NCBI RefSeq assembly: GCF_030656115.1
Contig: NZ_JAUSOO010000141.1
Span: 1 to 59,893, forward strand
DNA length: 59,893 nucleotides
Reading direction: 5' to 3'
Origin: Hydrogenophaga sp.
Lineage (GTDB): Bacteria > Pseudomonadota > Gammaproteobacteria > Burkholderiales > Burkholderiaceae_C
In this document: positions 18,777 to 27,534 of the stretch, piece by piece
Position numbering within the stretch: the stretch's first letter is position 1
Layout: every line of letters starts with the position of its first letter
Translations under genes and position numbers: made by a program
Notes under the pieces: model-generated
Seen by the model: the letters and a program-made list of their open reading frames with translations, nothing else
What the model was told of the DNA's origin: nothing
Database searches by the model: none

Positions 18777-20476
18777 TCAAAAAATTCATCGACAAACTGC
18801 TGGGCAAATCCAGCGCCTCCAGCCGCAAGGCCAGCCCATTTGGCAAGCGCGAAGACGTACCGGCGTCGGTGCACGGTATTGACCGCAATCTGGTGGACCA
18901 GCGCGCGCTCGATGTGGTGCACACCCTCAAGCAAGCCGGTTTCGAGGCTTACATCGTCGGCGGCGCGGTGCGCGACCTGTTGCTGGGTCTGCGGCCCAAA
19001 GACTTTGACGTGGCCACCAGCGCCACGCCCGAACAGGTCAAGGGCCTGTTTCGCCGGGCCTTCATCATCGGGCGGCGCTTTCGCATCGTGCATGTGATTT
19101 ACGGCCGGGGCCGCGAGCATGAAATGATCGAAGTCTCGACCTTTCGCGCCTACCTCGACAGCGCCGATGCCGAGCAGGTCAGTGGCAACGAGCGCACCAG
19201 CAAGGGTGAGTTGTCCAACATGAAACACGCGGTGGACGCCAGCGGACGCGTGTTGCGCGACAACGTCTGGGGCCCCATTGAGCACGACGCGGCGCGCCGC
19301 GACTTCTCCATCAACGCCATGTACTACGACCCGGAGTCGCAGGTGGTGGTCGATTTCCACCACGGTATTCGGGACGCCAAGAAGCTCACCCTGCGCATGA
19401 TCGGCGACGCCGCCACGCGCTACCGCGAAGACCCGGTGCGCATCATCCGCGCCGTGCGCTTTGCCGCCAAGCTCAGCGGCCTGGGCTTCAAATTTGACGC
19501 CAAGACGCTGGAGCCACTGGCCTCGTCGCGCAACCTGCTGGCCGATGTGCCGCAAAGCCGCCTGTTTGACGAAATGCTCAAGCTGCTGCAAACCGGCCAC
19601 GCGCTGGCCAGCGTGGAGCAACTGAAGGCGGTGGGCCTCAACACCGGCATCTACCCGCTGCTCGACGTGGTGGTGCAGCGCGCCGACGAACCGTTTGTGA
19701 AGCTGGCCCTGCAAGATACGGACCGCCGCGTGGGCGAAGGCAAGCCCGTGGCGCCCAGCTTTTTGCTGGCCTGTGTGCTGTGGGCCGACGTGCGCAAGGG
19801 CTGGAGCCAGCGCCTGAACGCACGGCCGGGCCAGCGTCCACCGCCACCGTTTGCCGCGCTGCAAGAGGCGGTGGACGAAGCGTTTGATGCCCGTATTGGC
19901 GATGTGTCGGGCCGCGGCAAGCTCGGTGCCGACATGCGCGAAATCTGGATGATGCAGCCGCGGTTTGACAAGCGCGTGGGCACCTCGCCCTTCAGCCTGG
20001 TGGACCAGGCCCGCTTTCGCGCCGGTTTCGACTTCTTGCGCCTGCGCGCCCAGGTGGGCGAGGTGGAAGAAGAGCTGGCCCACTGGTGGGAAACTTTCCA
20101 GCACGCTTCCGACGAAGTGCGTGACGACATGGTGGACGCCCAGCGCCGTGAAAGCCTGGCCAAGCCCGGACCGGGCAAAGCCCGCCGCGTGAAACGCACC
20201 GATGCCGATCACCCAGCCCAGGCCAGCGCCAGTGCAGCCGTGGTTGAGCCTGCGGTTGCGCAGGCACCCGATCCCCGCTTGCGTGCAAAAGCCCAAGACG
20301 GCGAAGGCCATGAGGGCGCTCCGGACGAAGACAAGCCGCAGGCCAGTGTGGGCTTTGGCAGTGCGTTTTCAATCGACAGTGAAACCGAGTCGGCCCCGGC
20401 CAAAAAGCGCCGCCGCCGCCGGCGCAAACCCACCGGTGAAGGTGGGCAGGGCGGCGAAAGCCCTGCTGCCGACTGA
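18773..20476 (+). CDS. pcnB: Poly(A) polymerase PcnB
   Basis: A 567-residue class II nucleotidyltransferase. The head domain has IVGGAVRDLLLG and KDFDVATSATPEQV (catalytic Asp pair), followed by RRDFSINAMYYD and YREDPVRIIRAVRFAAKL, the poly(A) polymerase version of these motifs. It adds 3' A tails that mark RNA for decay. The last ~100 residues are a low-complexity tail ending in KKRRRRRRK, typical of bacterial PcnB and probably RNA-binding. It belongs to the hda-HAD-pcnB-folK unit. Confidence 0.94.
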   Translation: MIKKFIDKLLGKSSASSRKASPFGKREDVPASVHGIDRNLVDQRALDVVHTLKQAGFEAYIVGGAVRDLLLGLRPKDFDVATSATPEQVKGLFRRAFIIGRRFRIVHVIYGRGREHEMIEVSTFRAYLDSADAEQVSGNERTSKGELSNMKHAVDASGRVLRDNVWGPIEHDAARRDFSINAMYYDPESQVVVDFHHGIRDAKKLTLRMIGDAATRYREDPVRIIRAVRFAAKLSGLGFKFDAKTLEPLASSRNLLADVPQSRLFDEMLKLLQTGHALASVEQLKAVGLNTGIYPLLDVVVQRADEPFVKLALQDTDRRVGEGKPVAPSFLLACVLWADVRKGWSQRLNARPGQRPPPPFAALQEAVDEAFDARIGDVSGRGKLGADMREIWMMQPRFDKRVGTSPFSLVDQARFRAGFDFLRLRAQVGEVEEELAHWWETFQHASDEVRDDMVDAQRRESLAKPGPGKARRVKRTDADHPAQASASAAVVEPAVAQAPDPRLRAKAQDGEGHEGAPDEDKPQASVGFGSAFSIDSETESAPAKKRRRRRRKPTGEGGQGGESPAAD

Positions 20477-20480
20477 ACCG

Positions 20481-20978
20481 GTGTACGACTCCGTCGGCTC
20501 ACAACCTCAAGGCCGCGACCCTGTCACAGCCTTTGTGGCGTTGGGCGCCAACTTGGGTGATGCCGCGCACACCGTGCGTGCCGCGCTGGTGGCGCTGAGC
20601 CAAGTGCCCGGTGTGCAGCGGGTGCGCAGTTCCAGCCTGTACCGCACCGCGCCGGTTGATTCCACTGGGCCCGATTACATCAATGCGGTGGCCGAAGTGG
20701 TGACCACGCTCGGCGCACCAAGCTTGCTGGCCGCGCTGCAGGCGATTGAAAACGGGGCTGGCCGCGAACGCCCCTACCGCAACGCACCGCGCACGCTGGA
20801 CCTGGACTTGCTGCACTACGGCAGTGCCCGCATCGACTCCTTCGCGCTCACCCTGCCCCATCCCCGCATGGGGTCGCGTGCCTTTGTGCTGGTGCCGCTG
20901 GCTGAAATTGCACCGCAGTGCGTCAGCGCGGCGCAGCTGCAAGCGGTTGCCGATCAGGCCATCGAGATGCTGCCCTGA
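20481..20978 (+). CDS. folK: 2-amino-4-hydroxy-6-hydroxymethyldihydropteridine pyrophosphokinase
   Basis: A 165-residue folate-pathway enzyme that moves pyrophosphate from ATP to 6-hydroxymethyl-dihydropterin. FVALGANLGD and the metal/ATP-binding RPYRNAPRTLDLDLLHYG are the family signatures; LPHPRMGSRAFVLVPL follows. The GTG at 20481, four bases after the pcnB stop, gives the usual family length. The frame is open upstream within pcnB, but that part has no FolK similarity. Confidence 0.92.
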   Translation: MYDSVGSQPQGRDPVTAFVALGANLGDAAHTVRAALVALSQVPGVQRVRSSSLYRTAPVDSTGPDYINAVAEVVTTLGAPSLLAALQAIENGAGRERPYRNAPRTLDLDLLHYGSARIDSFALTLPHPRMGSRAFVLVPLAEIAPQCVSAAQLQAVADQAIEMLP

Positions 20979-20996
20979 GGATTCCCAGGGGTAGGT

Positions 20997-21632
20997 TCAG
21001 GGCGCGAGGCGTTCGCGCAACCAGCCGCCGTCGGTCTGGGCGGTGTAGCGCAGCCGGTCGTGCAGGCGGCTTTTGCGGCCTTGCCAAAATTCCCATCGCT
21101 CGGGCTTGAGCCGGTAGCCGCCCCAATGGGGTGGGCGTGGTGGCTGCAGCATGAACTGCGCGCCGTACCGGGCCGCGTTGGTCACCAGCACGGTGCGGCC
21201 GGAAATGACCTCGCTTTGCGGGCTGGCCCAGGCGCCGATGCGGCTGTCCAGCGGGCGGCTGTGAAAGTAGGCGTCGCTCTCTGCGTCGCTCACTTTTTCA
21301 ACCGTGCCTTCAATGCGCACCACCCGCTCCAGCTCCACCCAATGGAATTGCAGTGCAGCATGGGGGTTGCCAGCCAGCTGCTGGCCTTTGCGGCTGGCGT
21401 AGTTGGTGTACCAGACGATGCCGCGCTCGTCATACCCCTTGATCAGCACCACGCGGGTGCTGGGGCGCAGGTCGGAGCCCACAGTGGCCACGGTCATGGC
21501 GTTGGGTTCGGGCACTTCGCTGCTGATGGCTTCTTGCAGCCATTTCGCAAACTGTTGCAGCGGATCGGTGTGCGACGCCGATTCGCTGAGTTCGGCTTTT
21601 TCGTAGCTTTTTCGAAGGTCTGCAATGTTCAT
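20997..21632 (-). CDS. pdxH: Pyridoxamine 5'-phosphate oxidase
   Basis: A 211-residue FMN enzyme that oxidises pyridoxamine/pyridoxine phosphate to pyridoxal 5'-phosphate. Typical segments are [15 protein letters not shown] at the start, [46 protein letters not shown] and the C-terminal [17 protein letters not shown]. The ATG at 21632 matches homologues; one seven codons further up is less likely. Convergent with folK. Confidence 0.95.
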   Translation of the reverse strand: MNIADLRKSYEKAELSESASHTDPLQQFAKWLQEAISSEVPEPNAMTVATVGSDLRPSTRVVLIKGYDERGIVWYTNYASRKGQQLAGNPHAALQFHWVELERVVRIEGTVEKVSDAESDAYFHSRPLDSRIGAWASPQSEVISGRTVLVTNAARYGAQFMLQPPRPPHWGGYRLKPERWEFWQGRKSRLHDRLRYTAQTDGGWLRERLAP

Positions 21633-21695
21633 ATTTTCAGTATAGGCGTGCACCCGTGCCGGATCTTGTGTCGGTGAAATTGTTGGTGGGCAGGT

Positions 21696-22340
21696 TCAGT
21701 CTGCCAGCTTGAGCAGGGCGCGCAGCGCAGGATCTTCAATGCCGTGCCGTTGCAGGCCCGCCAATGTCTGCCGTGCGTAGTCCAGGGTGCTGCCGTAGCG
21801 CCCCACGGCGTGTTGAAAAATGTCGCGGTAGTGGTCGGCTTCCAGTACGCCGGTGTAACTGGGGCTGCGGCGCGAGAGGGTGAACGCCAAGGCTTGTACC
21901 GGGCCTTGCGCTGTTTGGCAGTGCAGCCATTTGGGGTCGTACACCGGGTTGGGCATTTCACGTGCCCACAGCTTGGGCATCACAGCTTCAACTTGGTGGT
22001 GTGGCACACGCAGCACCAGTCCATGGCAGCTGCCGCCCGGCACCAAGGCGAACACCAAGCCGGGCCGTTCGGGCGTGCCGCGGTTGACCCGGCTCCACAT
22101 GTGCAGGCAACGGTGGTGCCCATGCACGCGCGCCAGCCGTTGCTCGGCTGCCTCAAACTCTGGGCGCCACACCAGCGAGGCGTAGGCAAACACCCACAGG
22201 TCGGGTTGCGGGCCTTGGGCGCGCCATTGCGCCAAGGCCGTGTTCATCATGCGAGCGCCGTCGCGCTGAGTGGGGTCCCAGGTGGTCGGGGCTTGTGGTG
22301 TGGGCCGTGCGCGGTCAGCGCGGTGGTAAGAGAGGGCCAT
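21696..22340 (-). CDS. ChaC-type gamma-glutamylcyclotransferase
   Basis: A 214-residue protein of the ChaC-like gamma-glutamylcyclotransferase family. The glutamyl-binding loop is VFAYASLVWRPEF (family pattern YGSLIW). HMWSRVNRGTPERPGLVFALVPGG and AFTLSRRSPSYTG also fit. It probably degrades glutathione to 5-oxoproline and Cys-Gly in the cytoplasm. The start may lie about 30 codons further in, at an MMNTALAQW segment at 22250. Confidence 0.85.
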   Translation of the reverse strand: MALSYHRADRARPTPQAPTTWDPTQRDGARMMNTALAQWRAQGPQPDLWVFAYASLVWRPEFEAAEQRLARVHGHHRCLHMWSRVNRGTPERPGLVFALVPGGSCHGLVLRVPHHQVEAVMPKLWAREMPNPVYDPKWLHCQTAQGPVQALAFTLSRRSPSYTGVLEADHYRDIFQHAVGRYGSTLDYARQTLAGLQRHGIEDPALRALLKLAD

Positions 22341-22442
22341 TTAGAATCCGAAATAGGGTTCGTTGGTCATTTGCACGTATGGGGCTGATGGGTTTCCCCA
22401 TGAAAAGGGGTTTGGGGGTTATTTTTTCACGGAGTGTCGCCC

Positions 22443-22964
22443 ATGTCTTTTCAGAACAATGACCAGGATATTCGGATGGCGGTGGTGGTTTTGATCGCTG
22501 CGATTTTGCTGGCTATCGGCTTGACGCTGGGTGTGGGTATTTACAAAGCCCGCAGCGTGGTTCCACCTGCATCTGTGGTCGGTGTGCCCGCTGTGCAAGC
22601 GGTTGCCGTGGAGCCGGCGGTCTTGGCCGAAGATGCCAGTGTGGTGGTCGACAACGGTGTGGTGAAGTTTTATTTCGCTTCTGGTCAAGCCGATCTCGCT
22701 TCGGGGGCTCTGGATGCATTGGGTGAGGCCATCGCAGCGGCCAAAGAGGGCAAGCGACTGGTACTTTCGGGCTTTCACGATGCCACGGGCAACCCAGCCA
22801 TGAACGCTGAACTGGCCAGGCAACGCGCGCTTTCGGTCCGCGGTGTGCTGGTGGGGGCTGGTGTTGCCGAGCGTCACCTGGAGATCATGAAGCCCCAAGC
22901 CATGCCGGACAACGTGGACAGCAAAGCCGAAGCGCGCCGCGTGGACGTGACCATTGCGGACTGA
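22443..22964 (+). CDS. OmpA-domain protein with N-terminal membrane anchor
   Basis: A 173-residue protein with a single membrane helix (VVVLIAAILLAIGLTLGVGI, residues about 12-31) and a periplasmic OmpA C-terminal domain: FYFASGQADL, then LSGFHDATGNPAMN and LARQRALSVRGVLVGAGV. This domain normally binds peptidoglycan. The ATG at 22443 has GGAG eight bases upstream; a GTG at 22434 would lack this. It is the last intact host gene before the mobile element and is followed by a strong terminator. Confidence 0.86.
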   Translation: MSFQNNDQDIRMAVVVLIAAILLAIGLTLGVGIYKARSVVPPASVVGVPAVQAVAVEPAVLAEDASVVVDNGVVKFYFASGQADLASGALDALGEAIAAAKEGKRLVLSGFHDATGNPAMNAELARQRALSVRGVLVGAGVAERHLEIMKPQAMPDNVDSKAEARRVDVTIAD

Positions 22965-22983
22965 TCCGCGCCGTTTCAATCCA

Positions 22984-23012
22984 CAAAAAACCCGGCACTG
23001 CCGGGTTTTTTG
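22984..23012. terminator. Bidirectional intrinsic terminator after the OmpA-like gene
   Basis: AAAAAACCCGGCA / TGCCGGGTTTTTT hairpin with A-run on one side and T-run on the other, 20 bases after the OmpA stop. It can terminate in both directions, as expected between convergent genes. Confidence 0.88.
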
Positions 23013-23036
23013 TGAGGTTGGGGTGGTTTGGGCAGT

Positions 23037-23119
23037 TCAGCGCAGGCCCTGCCCGGTTTGGGTGTCGGCACGTTGTATCAATTCGATCTTGTAGCTGATC
23101 GTTGTGTTTGTCTTCATTT
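23037..23119 (-). pseudogene. Possible 3' remnant of a host gene at the ICE junction
   Basis: About 26 codons on the minus strand end in a TGA at 23037-23039 and read NTTISYKIELIQRADTQTG near the end. The terminator at 22984-23012 lies between this stop and the OmpA stop, as if it served two convergent genes. Upstream, the frame meets a stop within a dozen codons and the sequence becomes AT-rich just before the integrase gene. The likely reading is the C-terminal tail of a host gene cut by insertion. The protein family is not recognised. Confidence 0.35.
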
Positions 23120-23263
23120 TTAAATTCCATATAAATCAATAACTTGTTGATTCCATGGAGGCTGAGAGACGCCTCAAAAGCACCCGCAGACGCCACAAAA
23201 TGGCGGCTGAAACTCGATCAGATCATGCGATGATCCATCTCGTTGACACGATGGAGATGCGGC

Positions 23264-24490
23264 ATGGCAAAACCCAGACTGAAGCCATCCGGGAAGTGGG
23301 AAATCGGGCTGAGGCACCCATCGCTTCCGAGCGGGCGCAAGTACTTCACCTTCGACACCGAGGTCGAGGCCATTGCCTACGGGCAGCAGTGGAAGCTGAT
23401 GAAGCACGCGGACATCCCGCCGCCGGCAGAACTAACCGCCCCCACCTCCCCCGGCGACAGTGTGCGCTTGGTGCGCATTCTTGGTGAGTGGTCGGACAGT
23501 GGCTTCGCGGCGCCTTCGCAAATTCTCACGCTCTCGACGCTGACGCGTGAGGTAGGTTCAGTGCGCCTCTCCGACGCCAGCTACAAGTGGCTGACCAGTT
23601 ATCTCCGATCCCTGAAGGTGGAGAAGAACCTATCCCCTTCATCCATCAAGCATCGTATTCAGGCGCTGAGCCGGGCCATTGACGAGTACCTGCGGCACAA
23701 CGTGAACGTCAAGATCAGCAACCCGGTGAAGCTGCTGCCCAAGGGCTACTCGACTTATACCGACGTCGATGCCCAGATGGCGAAAGCCAAGGGAGGTAAG
23801 GTGAAGGTGAACGTGGCGCGCGACAGGCGCCTGTTGCCAGGGGAGCACGAGAAGATCGTGGCGGTGCTGTCGGGCTATGAGCGACCGGATCGCTCGCGCG
23901 GCCTCGAACTCAAGGGCGGCGATGCGCTACTGACCTTGTACCTGCTGATCTTGAACACGGGACTGCGGCTTAGGGAGGCGTACACCCTGACCAGAGGCCA
24001 GATCGACATGCAGAACAAGGTGATCCATGCCAGGGAGACCAAGCAGTGGCGTGGGAAGATTTCTTATCGGGATGTCCCGATGCGCCCGGAAGTGCATCAG
24101 GCGCTGTCCTCGTACTTTGCATCGCGGCCGCCGTTCGAACCCGATGCGCACATCTTCCCGTTCCTCCACGAAGAAGGGATCGAGGAAGGGAAAAAGGGCT
24201 TGGTGCGTACCAGTCAACGGCTGTCATTCCGTTTCAGGATCGCTTTCGAGTACATGGACATCGTTGGCCTTCATGAACACGATCTGAGACACGAAGCGAC
24301 ATGCCGATGGCTGGAGTTGAAAGACAACGACGGGCGCGACATGTTCCGTCTGGAGGAACTGAACAGGATCATGGGATGGAAGCCGGGCTCGGTGATGGCC
24401 CAGCGCTATGCCAGCTTCAGGGGCGTGGACCTTGCGCAAAGGCTTTGGCCGGCACAGGAAGCGGGGGCGGCGTCTGCCGCCGTGGCCTGA
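23264..24490 (+). CDS. int: Tyrosine site-specific integrase of the ICE
   Basis: A 408-residue phage-type integrase. Catalytic segments are NTGLRLREAYTL (Arg), EHDLRHEATCRW (His-x-x-Arg) and MAQRYASFRG (nucleophilic Tyr) near the C-terminus; the SAM-like core-binding domain precedes them (SSIKHRIQALSRAIDEYL). The ATG at 23264 follows a GGAGATG ribosome-binding site. It lies at the junction with the host chromosome and reads inward. It would catalyse integration and excision. Its 3' end overlaps the opposing excisionase-like gene by 74 bases. Confidence 0.92.
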   Translation: MAKPRLKPSGKWEIGLRHPSLPSGRKYFTFDTEVEAIAYGQQWKLMKHADIPPPAELTAPTSPGDSVRLVRILGEWSDSGFAAPSQILTLSTLTREVGSVRLSDASYKWLTSYLRSLKVEKNLSPSSIKHRIQALSRAIDEYLRHNVNVKISNPVKLLPKGYSTYTDVDAQMAKAKGGKVKVNVARDRRLLPGEHEKIVAVLSGYERPDRSRGLELKGGDALLTLYLLILNTGLRLREAYTLTRGQIDMQNKVIHARETKQWRGKISYRDVPMRPEVHQALSSYFASRPPFEPDAHIFPFLHEEGIEEGKKGLVRTSQRLSFRFRIAFEYMDIVGLHEHDLRHEATCRWLELKDNDGRDMFRLEELNRIMGWKPGSVMAQRYASFRGVDLAQRLWPAQEAGAASAAVA

Positions 24491-24725
24491 CCGGCATGTC
24501 CAGGCGCGGGACCGACTTTCTTGCGTTGAGGTTCTGGCGCCGCTCTTCAGCCTCTTTCCGGGCGCGCTCGGCGATGTAGGCCAGCAGATCGGCTTTCACG
24601 TAGATCCAGCCGCGACCGAATTTCATCCCCGGTAGCTCGCCGCTTCGGGTCAGTTCCTCTATTCGCTGCTCGGTGCAGTGCAGGAGTTCGGCACACTGTT
24701 CGGCGTTGATCGTCTCGGCGGTCAT
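24417..24725 (-). CDS. Excisionase-like helix-turn-helix protein
   Basis: A 102-residue protein with a MerR/excisionase-type HTH: TINAEQCAELLHCTEQRIEELTRSGELPG then WIYVKADLLAYI. Its C-terminal tail is basic and proline-rich (RPRRQTPPPLPVP). Proteins of this kind act as directionality factors or as small regulators in ICEs. The start at 24725 matches the beginning of the HTH domain; an upstream ATG at 24797 is less likely. It is convergent with int and overlaps its last 74 bases. Confidence 0.78.
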   Translation of the reverse strand: MTAETINAEQCAELLHCTEQRIEELTRSGELPGMKFGRGWIYVKADLLAYIAERARKEAEERRQNLNARKSVPRLDMPVRPRRQTPPPLPVPAKAFAQGPRP

Positions 24726-24926
24726 GTTGCGCCGCCGTTCTGATGGTGCTCGTGGCTCTCGCGCACATCGAGAGTTACATAGCTGTTGTCCACCCAAGGC
24801 CTATCTTCGATTTTTTGGTGCACATCGTTTTCGCCGTAACCGGTGACTTCGGCGAAAGGCTTGATCAGCCCCCACGGGTCTAAATTACACATGGAGTCCT
24901 CCCGACATGACTGCCAAGGGGTTCAG

Positions 24927-25202
24927 TCACTCCATTGCCTCGACAACATCGGACGACTTGGCCGACGCCAATGGAGTCTTGCGTTTGGCATGCACTCGCC
25001 TGAATCCACGGTCCCTGGCCATGAAGGCCTCCAGCATGTGCGGGATCAGCGTCGCCGCATCGACCGCCTCGCCATAGGTCTGCGCGTGCAGTGCGGCATA
25101 GCGATCCAGTTCAGCCTTCAGGGTGACAGAGCACGAGAAGGTGAGCTTGACGCTTTCGGTCTTGGGCAGTGGCCCCAAGCGAAGTTGACGGTTTGTGCTC
25201 AT
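24927..25202 (-). CDS. DUF2274 protein of conjugative elements
   Basis: A 91-residue protein with LRLGPLPKTESVKLTFSCS and LKAELDRYAALHAQ, the pattern of the DUF2274 family that regularly follows trbI in P-type ICEs. The N-terminal part resembles a ribbon-helix-helix DNA-binding domain, so a regulatory role is possible but unproven. Its start overlaps the trbI stop by 4 bases, so it closes the traG-trb operon. Confidence 0.85.
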   Translation of the reverse strand: MSTNRQLRLGPLPKTESVKLTFSCSVTLKAELDRYAALHAQTYGEAVDAATLIPHMLEAFMARDRGFRRVHAKRKTPLASAKSSDVVEAME

Positions 25203-26518
25203 CGCGGCACCCCTCGGACGAAAAACAGCGGCTGGTAGGGGCGCAGGACTAGGTCGCGATTCACGATGACGCGCATGGGTAACCCCGGTCGCGCGGTCAA
25301 CGTCGGCTGGATGTTCAGGTTGCGGCGGGTCACCTCCTGGCCGGTTTGGTTCACGTTGTCCTGCAGGCTGTCGCGACCGGCGATCACGATGCGGTTACCG
25401 TCCTGCCGGTTCTCTGGCGCGGCCAGCTCGGCGCCGATGCCCAGCAGCGAAGTCAGCGCGGCTCCTGCGAACACTCGATCCCAGTGCCAGTCAACACCGT
25501 CTTCGAGTCCGACTCGGCCAGCCGGGTCCGAGCCGACCAAGTTGTCCAGTGTCAGTGACGACGTGTCGGGCAGGATGACCCGATTCCACACCACTTGCAC
25601 ACGGCTCTGGCCGTAACTCACCTGGCTGTTGTAGCGGCCGAGGATGCGGGATCCCTGCGGGATCAGCAGATGCTTGCCAGTGGCGGTGTCGTAGACCGGT
25701 TCGGTGACGGTGGCGATCACGTCTCCGGGCAGGTCGGACTGGATACCGGTGACCAAGGCCCCGGCGATCACCGTGCCAGCCATCACCTGGTACGGTGAGG
25801 CGGGCAGTTGCAGAGATCCGGAATTGCGGGTTTCCGTGGAACCGGATTTCTGGAAAGACTCTTTTTGGTCTTGTCGGTTTTGTGCAGTCGTGGCGTCGGC
25901 ACTGCCAGCCTGCGCTGGTGTGGACGTCGGGCCAGCCGCCATCGGGTCGAAGCCCGCCAGACTGCTCGACGTCGCGCCGGCAGTACCAGGCGCTGCACCG
26001 GTTGGTGAAGCAGCGGCAGAGCGCTGCCCTCCACTGCGAAAGAACACCGACGCTGCCGCTGCCTGCTCGGCTTCCTTGCGCCGGGCATCGCGCTCCGACG
26101 CAGCAGGGTCGTGTCCCGGTGGTGAATAGCTCGGCACCACCGGCTGTTGCGACTTGACGATGGCAGGGCCCAGATCACCGGGCAGGGGTGGCCCGAGTTC
26201 GGGTACGGCCGCTGGTAGCGGAGGCGGGAGTTTTGAGTAGTCGGCGGGCAACTTTCCCAGGCCTTCGGACCGCGACACCCGATCCACGTTGAACAGCTCA
26301 GCGGGATCGTTCGCCTCGCGGCGAGCCTTCGGTTGCAGCGACCACACCGTCGCTCCCAGCACACCCAAGGCCAGCAAGCCCGCCATCAGCGCGAGGCTGC
26401 GGCGATTCAGGCGGGTCACCGGTTGCGGCTGCGCTCGCAAGGCAACCGACTCGGGCGATACCTTGGCTGCTGCGGGGCGGCTGCTGGCAACCGATGCGGT
26501 GGAGTCGTTCGTGGCCAT
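25199..26518 (-). CDS. trbI: P-type conjugal transfer protein TrbI (VirB10-like)
   Basis: A 439-residue protein with a short cytoplasmic tail, one membrane helix (LALMAGLLALGVLGATVWSL, about residues 42-61), a proline-rich periplasmic stretch and a C-terminal VirB10 domain (LLIPQGSRILGRYNSQVSYGQ, RVQVVWNRVILPD). TrbI spans the envelope and links inner-membrane ATPases to the outer-membrane ring with TrbG. It starts 2 bases after trbG and overlaps DUF2274. Confidence 0.94.
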   Translation of the reverse strand: MATNDSTASVASSRPAAAKVSPESVALRAQPQPVTRLNRRSLALMAGLLALGVLGATVWSLQPKARREANDPAELFNVDRVSRSEGLGKLPADYSKLPPPLPAAVPELGPPLPGDLGPAIVKSQQPVVPSYSPPGHDPAASERDARRKEAEQAAAASVFFRSGGQRSAAASPTGAAPGTAGATSSSLAGFDPMAAGPTSTPAQAGSADATTAQNRQDQKESFQKSGSTETRNSGSLQLPASPYQVMAGTVIAGALVTGIQSDLPGDVIATVTEPVYDTATGKHLLIPQGSRILGRYNSQVSYGQSRVQVVWNRVILPDTSSLTLDNLVGSDPAGRVGLEDGVDWHWDRVFAGAALTSLLGIGAELAAPENRQDGNRIVIAGRDSLQDNVNQTGQEVTRRNLNIQPTLTARPGLPMRVIVNRDLVLRPYQPLFFVRGVPR

Positions 26519-26520
26519 GC

Positions 26521-27534
26521 TCAGTCCTTCCGAGCGGTGGGCGGCACACCGTCCGTGCGCTCGACGCGGACCACGTCGCCCTTGTCGGCGCCCAGTCGCA
26601 ACTCGGCCGCGCCGAACAGGCGATCGACGATGTAGTAGGGCGACCGAAAGCGGTAGTTCACCAACTGGCCATCACCTTGTGCACCGATGACGAACAGCGG
26701 TGGCAAATCGCCTTGCGCGATGCCAGTCGGGAACTGGATGTAGACCTTCTCGCCATCGTCAAAGGCCCGCAGCGGCCTCCAGGGCGGCGTGCTGCCGCTG
26801 ATCGCGTAGCGGAAGCGGATGCGCTCCAGCGACAGTCCCGCATCCACCGGGGCGGCGGTCTGCGCCGCCTGGGCCTGCCGATGCAAGGCCAGCATGTGGT
26901 CCTTGGGGTAGTCCCAGGACACCGATGCCATCCAGGTCTTTTCGGTAGAGGTCAGCTCGATCAGGTAGGTGCGCCGGTTGGTGGTGATGACCAGGTTGGT
27001 CTTCAGACCCGTGCGCACCGGCTTGACCAGCACGTTTACGCGCAGCGCATCGCCCGAGCCGCTGGACGTGTCGCCCACGACCCAGCGCACCGTGTCGCCG
27101 GCTGCGACAGTCACCAGCTCTTCGCCCGACTGCAACGAGATCACCGTCACGCGGCCTGGCGCGGCATAGACTTGGTACAGCGCTCCGTCGGTGTAGGGCC
27201 AGACTTGGATGGCGTTGACGTAGCCTTCTCGCGTGGGCGCCACCCGGGCTTCCGCGTTGGCGCGCGACACCCGCAATCGCTCGTCGGCCGGTTCGGGTGC
27301 CGTCGGCTTGTCCAGCGCTTCTGGCAACGGCTTCATCTGGGCGGGCATCGGCAGCACCTGCGGCACGGCGACCACTTCCACGGGCTTGGGTGGCTCGGGC
27401 AGCGGCTGAGCCATCACCGGCTCATCCAGCGGGATCACGGGCGGCGGCACGCCCTGCGATGCGCACCCTGCCAGGGTGGCCGCAAGGGCAAGGGAGACCA
27501 CAATGTGGCGCGCATTGATATTCTGGGTTTTCAT
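26521..27534 (-). CDS. trbG: P-type conjugal transfer protein TrbG (VirB9-like)
   Basis: A 337-residue protein with a lipoprotein-like signal (VVSLALAATLAGC) and VirB9 family segments: VWPYTDGALYQVYAAPGRVT, YLIELTSTEKTWMASVSWDYP and the C-terminal FVIGAQGDGQLVNYRFR. It forms the outer-membrane core ring of the secretion channel. The ATG at 27534 overlaps the trbF stop (ATGA); the open frame to 28116 lies inside trbF and is spurious. Confidence 0.93.
   Translation of the reverse strand: MKTQNINARHIVVSLALAATLAGCASQGVPPPVIPLDEPVMAQPLPEPPKPVEVVAVPQVLPMPAQMKPLPEALDKPTAPEPADERLRVSRANAEARVAPTREGYVNAIQVWPYTDGALYQVYAAPGRVTVISLQSGEELVTVAAGDTVRWVVGDTSSGSGDALRVNVLVKPVRTGLKTNLVITTNRRTYLIELTSTEKTWMASVSWDYPKDHMLALHRQAQAAQTAAPVDAGLSLERIRFRYAISGSTPPWRPLRAFDDGEKVYIQFPTGIAQGDLPPLFVIGAQGDGQLVNYRFRSPYYIVDRLFGAAELRLGADKGDVVRVERTDGVPPTARKD

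Noticed and set aside
20202..20480. Extended folK start within pcnB
   Set aside because: The extra 93 codons lie in another frame of the pcnB tail and have no FolK similarity; the GTG at 20481 gives normal length.
23006..23013. TTTTTTGT as a possible attachment core of Tn4371-type ICEs
   Set aside because: It fits a TTTTTYRT-type pattern that I recall for that family, but it is the tail of an intrinsic terminator and the integrase was not shown to belong to that family.
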